50,986 nt of DNA, from the IMG/VR virus record IMGVR_UViG_3300037245_000802, positions 1-50,986 of that record; one strand, 5' to 3'. Shown here piece after piece: positions 7,066-14,721 of this stretch (within the stretch, counting starts at the first letter, position 1; every line of letters begins with the position of its first letter). Source of the stretch: a virus. The notes under the pieces are model-generated. The model was not told the origin of the DNA. It saw only the letters and a list, made by a program, of their open reading frames with translations, and ran no database searches. The position numbers were made by a program, and so were the translations under genes.

Positions 7066-8487
7066 ATGGCAGAAGGTAACGGATTAACGACTGAGCCACA
7101 ATATCTCGAACAGTGTATTGTGAAAGGTCTGACTCAGCAAAAAGATTTTGTGGTTTTAGTAAGTAATGTGTTTGAAAGAGAATATTTCAATAGCCCAGAA
7201 GTTCAGGAAATTTTTGCATTCACCAAACAATATTTTGATGAGTTCAATGAGATTCCTGACAGGCAAATTCTATTAAACAACATTCCCGCAGACACAAGAG
7301 AAGCCGTCCAAGAATATTTTCAAGAGATTGAAAGTATGGATTTGGATATTAATAGGCATTATGATTGGCTGAAAAGTCAGACTGATGCCTATCTTAAAGA
7401 CAAGGCTATCAAACAGGCCGTGCGTGACTCTGTTGATATCATTGATTCCGGTGAGAGTTCCTATGAGGTTCGTAAACTGGTTGATGATGCTCTGTGTAAG
7501 ACCCTCAATGTTGATATTGGACTTGATTATTTCGGTGATTTGGGTGAACGTTTAACTCGAATGATGACCGATGACTCAATGCGCCTGAAAACCGGATTTC
7601 CCGTATTTGATGAATTTATTAATGGTGGATTTCCACCAAAGACCCTGAGCGTCTTTGTGGCAAAGATTCATGGTTTCAAGTCTAATGTCATGGCGAACAT
7701 GATTTCTAGGCAAGTTATGAATGGTCACAATATTGCTCTGGCTACACTAGAGATGAGTGAGGATATGTTTGCACAGCGATTTGATGGTATCTATTCACTG
7801 TTGGACATCAACCGCTTCTATTTCAACGACAGACTGAAGCGTGACCTTGTTACAAGACTCCGTGTATTACAGGACTTGCCGACCCGTGGCAACCTCTACA
7901 TCAAATCCTTCCCCACTGGTAAGGGTAACGTTGATGACTTTAGGGTGTGGTTGCGTGAGCTTAAAATGCGAGATATTGAGGTGGATGCATTCTACTTCGA
8001 TTACCTCAACCTCATGTCGAGCACAGAGGTGTCAAAGTCGAACGGTACATATGCACCAGTTAAGAGTATTGCAGAAGAAACCCGCGCAATGGGTTTCGAA
8101 TTTGACATTCCAATGATTTCAGTTAGCCAGTTGAACCGTGAAGGCACGTTCATGAGCTTTTCTGAGGTTGATTTCAACTCTATCGCTGAATCAATGGGTG
8201 TTCCCGCAACAGCCGACTTTATGATGATTATGGGTACCAATAGTGACGGCATGACATACAACAACGAAGTTCACTATAAGATTGTCAAGAATCGTCTGGG
8301 CGGCAGAGTGGGAGAAATGGACAAGTTTTATTATGATGCCCGTTCCATGAAGATGTACTGTTCAGGCGAATTGGATGAGTGGAGACAGGACGTTGAGATT
8401 TCCGGTGATGATAGAGCCATGTATTCTACAGAAGAAGAACATCAAGATGCGGCACAGCCAACGGGAACCAGAAGGAGAAGAGATTGA
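7066..8487 (+). CDS. Replicative DNA helicase, gp41/DnaB-like
   Basis: 473 aa, almost the same length as T4 gp41. An N-terminal helical domain is followed by a RecA-like core near residues 180-430: P-loop region V-A-K-I-H-G-F-K-S-N (about 197-206), H1a-type L-E-M-S-E-D-M-F-A-Q-R, Walker B-like Y-F-D-Y-L-N-L-M, and the H3-type V-S-Q-L-N-R-E. It would unwind the fork ahead of the polymerase at 14722. Odd point: the P-loop reads G-F-K-S rather than G-K-S/T. SD GGGAGG precedes the ATG. Confidence 0.9.
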   Translation: MAEGNGLTTEPQYLEQCIVKGLTQQKDFVVLVSNVFEREYFNSPEVQEIFAFTKQYFDEFNEIPDRQILLNNIPADTREAVQEYFQEIESMDLDINRHYDWLKSQTDAYLKDKAIKQAVRDSVDIIDSGESSYEVRKLVDDALCKTLNVDIGLDYFGDLGERLTRMMTDDSMRLKTGFPVFDEFINGGFPPKTLSVFVAKIHGFKSNVMANMISRQVMNGHNIALATLEMSEDMFAQRFDGIYSLLDINRFYFNDRLKRDLVTRLRVLQDLPTRGNLYIKSFPTGKGNVDDFRVWLRELKMRDIEVDAFYFDYLNLMSSTEVSKSNGTYAPVKSIAEETRAMGFEFDIPMISVSQLNREGTFMSFSEVDFNSIAESMGVPATADFMMIMGTNSDGMTYNNEVHYKIVKNRLGGRVGEMDKFYYDARSMKMYCSGELDEWRQDVEISGDDRAMYSTEEEHQDAAQPTGTRRRRD

Positions 8488-8849
8488 TTGAACATTTAAG
8501 TGATGCAACCTATAAAGAAGTTTTGACCAGAGAAAGAATTGCTGTTGTAAAGGTTTGGGCTGGTTGGTGTGGCCCGTGCAAATTCCTTGACTCACACTTC
8601 AGAAAATGGTCAAGAGAACTTTCTAATATAAATGGGGTTGACATTCCATACTATAGTGTGGATAATGATAAGAACTATGGTTTCGTAATCACCAACAAGG
8701 TAAAAATTCTACCGAGCACCCTGATAATGGTTCATGGTGCAACTGTTTACAAAATTGAAGGGGTAACGAGACAATCCGTAATCGAAGAGTTTATAAAAAA
8801 AGCCCTACGGGTGAAAGTGGAGTATAACAATGAAACAAACAAGAATTAG
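8484..8849 (+). CDS. Thioredoxin-like protein
   Basis: 121 aa. V-W-A-G-W-C-G-P-C-K active site (WCGPC about residues 27-32) and a later I-L-P-S-T cis-Pro segment give a complete thioredoxin fold. It may supply electrons to ribonucleotide reductase or keep phage enzymes reduced. The start is TTG overlapping the helicase stop (TTGA), chosen because AAGGAGAAG sits 6 nt upstream and no ATG is available before the fold begins. Confidence 0.9.
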   Translation: MIEHLSDATYKEVLTRERIAVVKVWAGWCGPCKFLDSHFRKWSRELSNINGVDIPYYSVDNDKNYGFVITNKVKILPSTLIMVHGATVYKIEGVTRQSVIEEFIKKALRVKVEYNNETNKN

Positions 8850-9000
8850 AATTGAACAGACTACGACAGTGGGCGAATTATATCGTGATATGGTGAAAGT
8901 TGTTGATACCTATGGAACAGAAGCAAAATTCAAGTTACATGTTGGACTTGATTTTGTCACCCTGACGCCTATTCACAGGGAGAGAAAGAATGATAACTAA
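8830..9000 (+). CDS. Small hypothetical protein
   Basis: 56 aa, starting inside the end of the thioredoxin gene. Strand-rich composition with many Thr. No motif recognised. Its end overlaps the next start. Confidence 0.6.
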   Translation: MKQTRIRIEQTTTVGELYRDMVKVVDTYGTEAKFKLHVGLDFVTLTPIHRERKNDN

Positions 9001-9160
9001 ATATTTGGTATTTGAGATACCACGTAACTATGGAGCGTGTAAGGCAGAATTGGAAGCACGTGCCGCCGAAGGCTGGAAGTTTGTGTCAATGAATGAGTAC
9101 CAAATTGTCATGTCACGTGATGAGGATGTTGTTTCTGAACCAGAATTACTTACTGAGTAA
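8990..9160 (+). CDS. Small DUF4177-like protein
   Basis: 56 aa. The pattern L-E-A-R-A-A-E-G-W-K-F-V-S followed by a strand resembles DUF4177-type proteins (a helix ending in G-W-E-L-V-S). Function of that family is unknown. Acidic C-terminus. SD AGAGAAAG upstream, overlapping the previous gene. Confidence 0.6.
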   Translation: MITKYLVFEIPRNYGACKAELEARAAEGWKFVSMNEYQIVMSRDEDVVSEPELLTE

Positions 9161-9169
9161 GGAGTGGTC

Positions 9170-9790
9170 ATGTCAAAATTGATGAAGAAGCTGATGAGGG
9201 AAAGACCTATTGATAAGGTGGTGGATTGGTTTGAAAAACTTATCGAAGATACCTTCTTCGAGAAACCATACAACTACGTATACGGTAGGTTCACGTGGGG
9301 TTGGTGGAATCCAAGAACCATGTACTACAAGGTCAAGTATGGTGTACAGAACCTTTGGCGTTGGTTTCCTCTGATTTGGAATGACCGTGATTGGGATTGG
9401 CGTTACTGGTTGGAGATGAACATCAAGAAACTTGGGAGCATGGAAGTTTCTATCCGCAATGGTCATCATCTCTATGGTTGGCGTGATGCTGACAATATAC
9501 ATAAGGCTGTCTTGGCACTCAATCGCCTTCTCGAAGATGATTACATTGACAATGCTTTCATTAATCATAACAAGAAGTATGGCAAACTTAACATGGCATT
9601 TGGCGAAAGAGATGAGCGTGGTATGTCTGAATGTATTTTCAGTAGACCAAATGCCAACACTGAAAAGGAAATCAAAGCAGAACGTAGTACTACCAGTAGA
9701 CTCTACAAACATGCAGGTTATATGCAGAAGCAAGACCTTGAGTACGCTACCAAGATTATCAATAAGTACCTGTTCCACTGGTGGGATTGA
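9170..9790 (+). CDS. Hypothetical Trp-rich protein
   Basis: 206 aa. Unusually rich in Trp and Tyr in residues 30-90 (for example W-G-W-W-N and D-W-D-W-R-Y-W). No signal peptide or clear membrane helix. ATG 9170 is preferred to GTG 9164 because AAGGAG is well spaced before it. Likely a cytoplasmic phage protein of unknown role. Confidence 0.7.
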   Translation: MSKLMKKLMRERPIDKVVDWFEKLIEDTFFEKPYNYVYGRFTWGWWNPRTMYYKVKYGVQNLWRWFPLIWNDRDWDWRYWLEMNIKKLGSMEVSIRNGHHLYGWRDADNIHKAVLALNRLLEDDYIDNAFINHNKKYGKLNMAFGERDERGMSECIFSRPNANTEKEIKAERSTTSRLYKHAGYMQKQDLEYATKIINKYLFHWWD

Positions 9791-10341
9791 TGGATGTTGA
9801 GAAGTTGAAGGAGCTTCACGGTAAGTGTTCAAACTGTAAGCAATGTAACCTCAACACCAATGGTCACAAACCTCCTATCTGGTACCACAATGCTCCGTAT
9901 GTGTTGTTCATGGAGCAACCAGCGGCGATTAGCGTACATCACATGAACGTATTTTGGAAGATGGCGGGTGAATACAATTTAAAAGAAGAACAATTTATGC
10001 AGATTTATACGGTGCAATGTAGGACACCAAAGAGTGGTCGAAGTGGGAAAAAACGTCCAACAATACCATCACAGATGCATCGTGAAATATGTCGTAGGTG
10101 GGTGATGGATTATCTTTCTGCAATGCAACCGAAAAAAATGCTTGCATTAGGTAATGTAGTTATGCAAGAATTGACTGGACACTTCAACGGAATCACCACC
10201 AAGAATGCAACAGTGATTGCACCCAAGTACGGTGGTTTCGTTGTTCCGACAGTCTTGAGCGTATCACCTGCGGCAATGAGATACAAGGGAAACACTGAAG
10301 ATTTGATACGCGCCTCTTTTAAATGTTTTAAGGAGATTTAG
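9790..10341 (+). CDS. Uracil-DNA glycosylase superfamily protein, Fe-S type
   Basis: 183 aa. Cys spacing fits family-4 UDG: C-x2-C-x2-C near residues 13-19, then V-Q-C-R-T-P near 77 and I-C-R-R-W near 97, which in that family hold a 4Fe-4S cluster. The stretch L-A-L-G-N-V-V matches the UDG core strand. The usual G-E-A-P-G catalytic loop is replaced by F-M-E-Q-P-A-A, and the later H-P-S/A motif by V-S-P-A-A, so the activity may differ (repair of deaminated bases, or a diverged DNA-binding role). ATG overlaps the previous stop. Confidence 0.7.
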   Translation: MDVEKLKELHGKCSNCKQCNLNTNGHKPPIWYHNAPYVLFMEQPAAISVHHMNVFWKMAGEYNLKEEQFMQIYTVQCRTPKSGRSGKKRPTIPSQMHREICRRWVMDYLSAMQPKKMLALGNVVMQELTGHFNGITTKNATVIAPKYGGFVVPTVLSVSPAAMRYKGNTEDLIRASFKCFKEI

Positions 10342-10342
10342 A

Positions 10343-10438
10343 ATGGACGCACAAAAGAACTTGGCGGTGGTGCAAGTCATCATCATTTTTTATGTATTTT
10401 TTGTTCACCCCAGCGTCACCTTTTTATTGACACATTAA
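10343..10438 (+). CDS. Small membrane peptide
   Basis: 31 aa, mostly one hydrophobic helix (V-V-Q-V-I-I-I-F-Y-V-F-F-V). AAGGAG lies 8 nt upstream of the ATG. Too short for family assignment. Confidence 0.5.
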   Translation: MDAQKNLAVVQVIIIFYVFFVHPSVTFLLTH

Positions 10439-10456
10439 ACGTAACTTCGGTAATAA
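10427..10456 (+). promoter_or_regulatory. Candidate early promoter
   Basis: TTGACA (10427-10432), 18-nt spacer, TAATAA (10451-10456). The spacer ends in GTAACTTCGG, close to the GTAACCTTGG seen before the -10 at 20766 and 45255. The start codon at 10459 would lie at or before the transcription start, so either the message is leaderless or the exact -10 is misplaced. Confidence 0.4.
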
Positions 10457-10458
10457 AT

Positions 10459-10782
10459 ATGAAAGTATATCTTGATGACGAACGAGCCACGCCTGATGGA
10501 TGGTATCGTACATATGACCCAACACAAACCATAGCACTCTTAGAGAGTGGTCTGGTTACACATGTGTCTCTTGACCATGACTTGGGTAATGATGATGTGA
10601 TTGGAACGGGATATGATGTTGTGTTGTGGATTGAAGAACAAGTGGTGCTGAACGATTTCACACCACCAAAAATAACTGTGCATTCTGCCAACCCACCAGC
10701 AAAGAAGAGAATGAACCAAGGGATTGAGCAGATAAGGAAAGCTTATGAAACAAAGTGTAACAATACTGGGAACTCTGGATAG
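10459..10782 (+). CDS. Cyclic-phosphate-processing receiver-domain protein
   Basis: 107 aa. The start V-Y-L-D-D-E-R, the middle S-L-D-H-D-L-G, the phrase T-G-Y-D-V-V-L-W-I, and V-H-S-A-N-P match the receiver-like domain family named cyclic-phosphate processing receiver, found beside RNA repair and nucleotide-based conflict systems. The conserved acidic D-D and D-H-D residues are present. An RtcB ligase is encoded elsewhere in this window, which fits an RNA-end or cyclic-nucleotide role. Confidence 0.75.
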   Translation: MKVYLDDERATPDGWYRTYDPTQTIALLESGLVTHVSLDHDLGNDDVIGTGYDVVLWIEEQVVLNDFTPPKITVHSANPPAKKRMNQGIEQIRKAYETKCNNTGNSG

Positions 10783-11506
10783 TACCAACGAAAAAGAGTG
10801 GATTCTATTGGTACGTAGTCTGAGGGCTAATGGTGGATTCTATTCATACTCAAGCGTTTATCTAACCAAATCGAAAGACTGTTCAGACAAAGTACTTTCC
10901 GAGCTTGAACGTCTGAACTGTGTTGTCACAGAAACAGCGAAGAAAGCAATAAGTACCTTTGCTGTATGGCTGAAACCCTCCACGATTTTCCTCAAAGAAC
11001 CCGTGTTCGAAAATCTATATGACCATGAGGTTGCCGCCCACTGTAAGATGCTTGATTATAATCTTCACTGGAATCACAAGACTAAACAAAAATACATTGA
11101 ACACCTCCGCGTCATGAGATTTCTCAAAGAACTTCTTGTGGGGTCAGCAACGCCTGATTACTATAGACAGCTTGATGACTGGTTCGTGCAGATACCAACC
11201 ACGTCATTTGCTGGGCGATGTTGGTTTGAGGAAATCACAAAGCTCAAGAAGATTCTCTTTTCGGTAAAGGATGATATTTTGGACAGTGAGTTTGTTTATG
11301 CCGACGAATGTTCCAGTAGCATAGCGTTATCTCTCTTGGAGATGACCAGAAAATATGAATTCACTGAACCGAAGGGAACTGGATATCAATATGCTGACAA
11401 AAATACCAGCATTTGCTATTATGGTGACTGGAACATGGTGACGAAGATTGTTAACACCCCTTGGGTGAAACAGAACGTAAAAGAAATAGGAAAGTTGCTA
11501 AAATGA
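10745..11506 (+). CDS. Hypothetical protein, glycosyltransferase-like start
   Basis: 253 aa, overlapping the previous gene by 38 nt. It opens with a strand-like V-T-I-L-G-T-L and S-L-R-A-N-G, as in nucleotide-sugar enzymes, but I see no D-x-D motif with confidence. The middle is helical with many aromatic residues. Function unknown. ATGA overlap couples it to the phosphoesterase. Confidence 0.6.
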   Translation: MKQSVTILGTLDSTNEKEWILLVRSLRANGGFYSYSSVYLTKSKDCSDKVLSELERLNCVVTETAKKAISTFAVWLKPSTIFLKEPVFENLYDHEVAAHCKMLDYNLHWNHKTKQKYIEHLRVMRFLKELLVGSATPDYYRQLDDWFVQIPTTSFAGRCWFEEITKLKKILFSVKDDILDSEFVYADECSSSIALSLLEMTRKYEFTEPKGTGYQYADKNTSICYYGDWNMVTKIVNTPWVKQNVKEIGKLLK

Positions 11507-12399
11507 AAATCCAAATTTGTTCAGACCTGCATTTTGAGTTTGGAACGATTGATAAGATATATAAGGAAATGTGTTCGGCTGAAGCTGATGTGCTGATACT
11601 CGCTGGTGATATATCGTCTTCTGATGCTATAGTTGAGGACATCAATAAGATTCAAATAGACTCAGGTAAGCGGGTTATATTTGTGCCCGGTAACCATGAA
11701 TACTATAGGTCTTCCCGTAAAACTCTTGATAGTGAAATGATGACGTTAGAGGACATTAACCCCAACATCCACGTGCTCATGGAGAGAGATATCTGCATTG
11801 AGGGTATCTGTTTTATGGGCACCACTGGTTGGTGGGATGGTTCCAATGGCAGTATTGGTGTCAATCAACGACAGGGATTAAATGATTTCCGTATGATTTA
11901 TGACCTGTGCGATGAAGGTAATCTTGACGGAGTGGTATGGGGTCGCAAAGCCCAAACATACCTTTCCAGTCGTATGCACTGGCTCCGTCACCACCTTCCT
12001 GACACGAAACTGTGTGTGATTACACACCACTATCCACATAACAGGTCACTACATCCACATTTTGCTGGAAGCCCACTGAATGCTTGTTTTGGAAACAGGT
12101 GGGAGTGGATGTTTGAGAAGTACCGCCCTGAGTTATGGATTCATGGACACACCCATAACTCCTTTGATTATACTGTTGGACAGGCAGACGGTCACCCCGA
12201 ATTGAGGGATGAAAATGACACGAAGCGTTCAAGAGTTATCTGTAACCCCCAAGGTTACATGTCTGAACACGCTGTTCCAAAAGGAAATATTGTAGATTAT
12301 TACAAGAATCATGGGATGGAATTAACAGAAGCAGACCTTGAAATATATCAGACTACGGAAAATACGGAGTTCCAGCCACAACTGGTGGTAGAGCTATAG
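11503..12399 (+). CDS. Calcineurin-like metallophosphoesterase
   Basis: 298 aa. All core motifs are present in order: S-D-L-H (residues 7-10), A-G-D-I (about 34), G-N-H-E (about 66), T-H-H-Y-P and G-H-T-H. These bind two metal ions in phosphodiesterases and phosphatases. The substrate cannot be told from sequence. ATG 11503 overlaps the stop of the upstream gene. A different metallophosphatase is encoded at 31226. Confidence 0.85.
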   Translation: MKIQICSDLHFEFGTIDKIYKEMCSAEADVLILAGDISSSDAIVEDINKIQIDSGKRVIFVPGNHEYYRSSRKTLDSEMMTLEDINPNIHVLMERDICIEGICFMGTTGWWDGSNGSIGVNQRQGLNDFRMIYDLCDEGNLDGVVWGRKAQTYLSSRMHWLRHHLPDTKLCVITHHYPHNRSLHPHFAGSPLNACFGNRWEWMFEKYRPELWIHGHTHNSFDYTVGQADGHPELRDENDTKRSRVICNPQGYMSEHAVPKGNIVDYYKNHGMELTEADLEIYQTTENTEFQPQLVVEL

Positions 12400-12406
12400 A
12401 AGAACA

Positions 12407-12414
12407 TATAAATA
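12407..12414 (+). promoter_or_regulatory. T4-type late promoter box TATAAATA
   Basis: Exact TATAAATA in the 21-nt gap before the tagged gene at 12421. The predicted start point is 12420, one base before the ATG, and no SD is visible, so this late message is effectively leaderless. Confidence 0.7.
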
Positions 12415-12420
12415 CTCTAC

Positions 12421-13434
12421 ATGAGATTACAGAGATATTTAATAGAGGGAACCGATACCTCATCAGCTACTAACATGGAGCTAACCTTGGTTGAGTTGTG
12501 GAACGGTCAACCAGTGACCTATCCAGAGCTTGAAGAATCAGCACATCATATTGTGAAGTACCTGAACAGCATAGGACTCAGGAGAAGTGGCAAGGCAGAG
12601 CATGTTGGTGACTCCAAGGCTACTATCACATCCATGTGGAAGAAGTATGGTGGTACAGATGGAACCCCAAAGACCGATATCATCATCAGCAAGAAACGAA
12701 TCTCGCTGAAGAAGATGGGTCGCTCACAAATCATGTCTGGTCAGAAAGGCGAGACAAGCGCAACATTTCACACAGTTCTGAATGACATGAACGAGGATAA
12801 TGAACTCCTTGGGCAGATTGAGACATGGATGGATAACATGTTAATTGTCACGAAGAACACCATGAGTATCACCCAACAGAAACAATCAGGACATGAAGCC
12901 ATTGACTTCAAGAAAGCTGAGGATGCACACAAGCGGTTCACTGTCTTCCTACGTGATAAGTTCAAGAACAACATGGAATTCAGAAATGGTGTGGTCAGGG
13001 AAGCGTTGACCGGAAAGCATAAGTTCGGCAGAGGATATCCCATTGCGGATTATGTTCTGGTGTTTGGTAAGGATGGCAAGACAAACAAGTGGCGTGATGC
13101 GAATGACGAAAACTATATATCTGAGATTGCAAGTAAGACTAAGATTGAAGTGTCTTGGAAGTCTTCATACAGAAAGGTTGAATCAGAAACAGGCAGGAAC
13201 TATACCTTTTTCTCTGTGTTGAGATTGGCACAGAATAACCTGAAGACTGAGATGGAGAAGTATGAAGGACAGCCATTGAATGAGGGATTACTAACCAACC
13301 TTTGGGCAACATTTAAGAAGTGGTTTGCACAACTATGGAAGAAGGTAAAGAACTGGTTGGCAGAGAGTTATGAGAATCTATTATCATTCTTGGAACTGGA
13401 TGGTTCAGTGATAGTCGGTTCGGTTGAGTTTTGA
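12421..13434 (+). CDS. Tagged protein, possible nuclease-fold cargo
   Basis: 337 aa. Tag MRLQRYLIE then Gly. Residues about 85-110 read K-T-D-I-I-I followed by I-S-L-K-K-M-G and then S-G-Q-K-G-E, the spacing of a PD-(D/E)xK nuclease core (acidic residue, then x-x-K on the next strand). The C-terminal 40 residues form an aromatic amphipathic helix (W and K rich). I infer a packaged, possibly DNA-acting protein; the nuclease reading is tentative. Confidence 0.7.
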   Translation: MRLQRYLIEGTDTSSATNMELTLVELWNGQPVTYPELEESAHHIVKYLNSIGLRRSGKAEHVGDSKATITSMWKKYGGTDGTPKTDIIISKKRISLKKMGRSQIMSGQKGETSATFHTVLNDMNEDNELLGQIETWMDNMLIVTKNTMSITQQKQSGHEAIDFKKAEDAHKRFTVFLRDKFKNNMEFRNGVVREALTGKHKFGRGYPIADYVLVFGKDGKTNKWRDANDENYISEIASKTKIEVSWKSSYRKVESETGRNYTFFSVLRLAQNNLKTEMEKYEGQPLNEGLLTNLWATFKKWFAQLWKKVKNWLAESYENLLSFLELDGSVIVGSVEF

Positions 13435-13442
13435 TGAAATTG

Positions 13443-13450
13443 TATAAATA
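13443..13450 (+). promoter_or_regulatory. T4-type late promoter box TATAAATA
   Basis: Exact TATAAATA just after the stop at 13434. Predicted start near 13456, followed by TAGGAG and the ATG at 13469, so this one has a short normal leader. Heads the second tagged-gene cluster. Confidence 0.75.
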
Positions 13451-13468
13451 TTGTTAGGAGATTTATTT

Positions 13469-13780
13469 ATGATAGATGACACAGTTAACAAATATCTCAA
13501 AGAGGGTATGACCAGTATGAACTATGGTGAGGTGCCTGAGTTTAGAGATTTCCAGAAGAACTTCAAGAAGTCAGTACGAGCCATGTCATATAATTATGAC
13601 CTAAAGGGTGCTGATGCAAGGACAGCCGACAAGGTAGGAATTCCTACTGGTGGTGATTGGTCTGATAAAGAACTTTATACCATCGTAAATAAACTTAAAA
13701 AGGCGTGGGATAAGGGTGACGATAACGCTGGTGACTTGGCTTCAAGTATTATGTACACACTAAACTTCGAATGGATATAG
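13469..13780 (+). CDS. Tagged small protein (MIDDTVNKYLKE)
   Basis: 103 aa. Tag MIDDTVNKYLKE then Gly. Helical body; no domain recognised. ATG 13469 chosen over an upstream TTG because of the SD TAGGAG and the tag position. Directly downstream of a late promoter. Confidence 0.75.
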   Translation: MIDDTVNKYLKEGMTSMNYGEVPEFRDFQKNFKKSVRAMSYNYDLKGADARTADKVGIPTGGDWSDKELYTIVNKLKKAWDKGDDNAGDLASSIMYTLNFEWI

Positions 13781-13782
13781 AC

Positions 13783-14193
13783 ATGGATATTATAGAAAAG
13801 ATTGATTTATACCTTAATGAGATGATGCTGGACACAAAACCGGCAGAATTGAGAGCCAGAAAAGCAGAAGCTATGGTTGATATTAACAAATGGGCACAGA
13901 AGAACAATGTTGATATTAATAAGAGGTTGCCTAGAATTGGTGGCGATACGTATTCGGCAGGGTTGACTAAAAAGGAAAAAAAGAAACTGGGAATTACAAC
14001 AAATGCAATGGAAGTTGAACATTGGAAGGTTGTACAGAATCTTCTTCTTTACCAAAAAAAGAAGTTTGCAGCAGGACAAATTGGTACTATGTGGAAGTAT
14101 AATATGAAATATAAAGACATTGTATACCTTCAACGTAACGTTAACAGTCGTGTAAAGACACTCAAGGACATGATTACAAGAGGAAAGAAATAA
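13783..14193 (+). CDS. Tagged small basic protein (MDIIEKIDLYLNE)
   Basis: 136 aa from ATG 13783; ATG 13771 is in frame, but the later start gives the same N-terminus (MDIIEKID) as the next two genes. Lys-rich body with a long predicted helix. A basic, small, late protein fits packaging with DNA. Stop overlaps the next ATG. Confidence 0.7.
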   Translation: MDIIEKIDLYLNEMMLDTKPAELRARKAEAMVDINKWAQKNNVDINKRLPRIGGDTYSAGLTKKEKKKLGITTNAMEVEHWKVVQNLLLYQKKKFAAGQIGTMWKYNMKYKDIVYLQRNVNSRVKTLKDMITRGKK

Positions 14194-14227
14194 TGGATAT
14201 CATAGAGAAAATTGACATGGTATTGGA
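14190..14227 (+). repeat. 38-bp direct repeat, copy 1 (copy 2 at 14438-14475)
   Basis: The 38 bases covering the start codon and tag of the gene at 14193 recur exactly at the start of the gene at 14441. Identity stops right after the tag, so only the tag module is repeated. Confidence 0.9.
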
Positions 14228-14441
14228 GGGTCTGCGTGGTGAGAATTATTACTACGAGTGGAACCTGATGAATAAATCTGAAGAAGAAGCCAAGTCAGCA
14301 TTGAAAGCCCATGATTTTCAGGCTGGTGCTGGTGCTCTTGGATATAGAAACAAAGCCACAAAAGAAAACGCTTCAATTGAAAAGACCTCAAAGGGTTGGA
14401 AGATACATATCTACGATAATCATGGGAAACACATGGCATAA
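14193..14441 (+). CDS. Tagged small protein (MDIIEKIDMVLE)
   Basis: 82 aa. Tag MDIIEKIDMVLE then Gly. The first 35 bases of the gene are identical to those of the next gene, showing a recent duplication of the tag-coding DNA. The body is unrelated to that of the neighbour. Unknown function. Confidence 0.7.
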   Translation: MDIIEKIDMVLEGLRGENYYYEWNLMNKSEEEAKSALKAHDFQAGAGALGYRNKATKENASIEKTSKGWKIHIYDNHGKHMA

Positions 14442-14629
14442 TGGATATCATAGAGAAAATTGACATGGTATTGGAACTCAGCAGTGACCTGAAAGCAACT
14501 GGTACCGCTGTAGGTGCTAGGATGATGAGAAGTCCTGTTGAAACTGCCATCCTTGCAAAGAAGAAAAAGACAAAGAAAGACAGGAAAGAGATAACCGATG
14601 ACCAAACATCACAAACTGTCATGAAATAA
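14441..14629 (+). CDS. Tagged small protein (MDIIEKIDMVLE), basic tail
   Basis: 62 aa. Same tag as the previous gene, followed by a short Ala/Gly segment and a Lys-rich end (KKKKTKKDRKE). Last gene of the second tagged cluster. After removal of the tag only about 50 residues remain. Unknown function. Confidence 0.65.
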   Translation: MDIIEKIDMVLELSSDLKATGTAVGARMMRSPVETAILAKKKKTKKDRKEITDDQTSQTVMK

Positions 14630-14641
14630 TAAAATAGCTGG

Positions 14642-14677
14642 TTTACATATTTGCCCCATGATGATAGTATCATGGGG
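14642..14677 (+). promoter_or_regulatory. Early promoter within an inverted repeat, upstream of DNA polymerase
   Basis: TTTACA (14642-14647), 17-nt spacer, TAGTAT (14665-14670). A perfect 9-bp inverted repeat CCCCATGAT/ATCATGGGG (14654-14662, 14669-14677) surrounds the -10. As RNA it would be a hairpin without a T-tract, so an operator or weak terminator is possible. Confidence 0.6.
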
Positions 14678-14692
14678 TAAATAACTTCAAAT

Positions 14693-14709
14693 CCTCACAC
14701 TAAGTGGGG
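14693..14709 (+). promoter_or_regulatory. Leader hairpin before the polymerase start codon
   Basis: CCTCAC (14693-14698), 5-nt loop, GTGGGG (14704-14709), ending just before the AAGG ribosome binding site. T4-type polymerase genes are repressed by their own product at a leader hairpin; this one is in the right place, but homology is not shown. Confidence 0.4.
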
Positions 14710-14721
14710 TAAGGCAGAATA

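Noticed and set aside
9173-9832. 219-codon open frame on the minus strand
   Set aside because: It is antisense to the well-supported gene at 9170-9790, has no SD, and would be the only leftward gene in a long rightward operon.
10427-10456. Firm promoter for the receiver-domain gene
   Set aside because: The -35 and box are good, but the -10 lies too close to the ATG, so it is listed only at low confidence.
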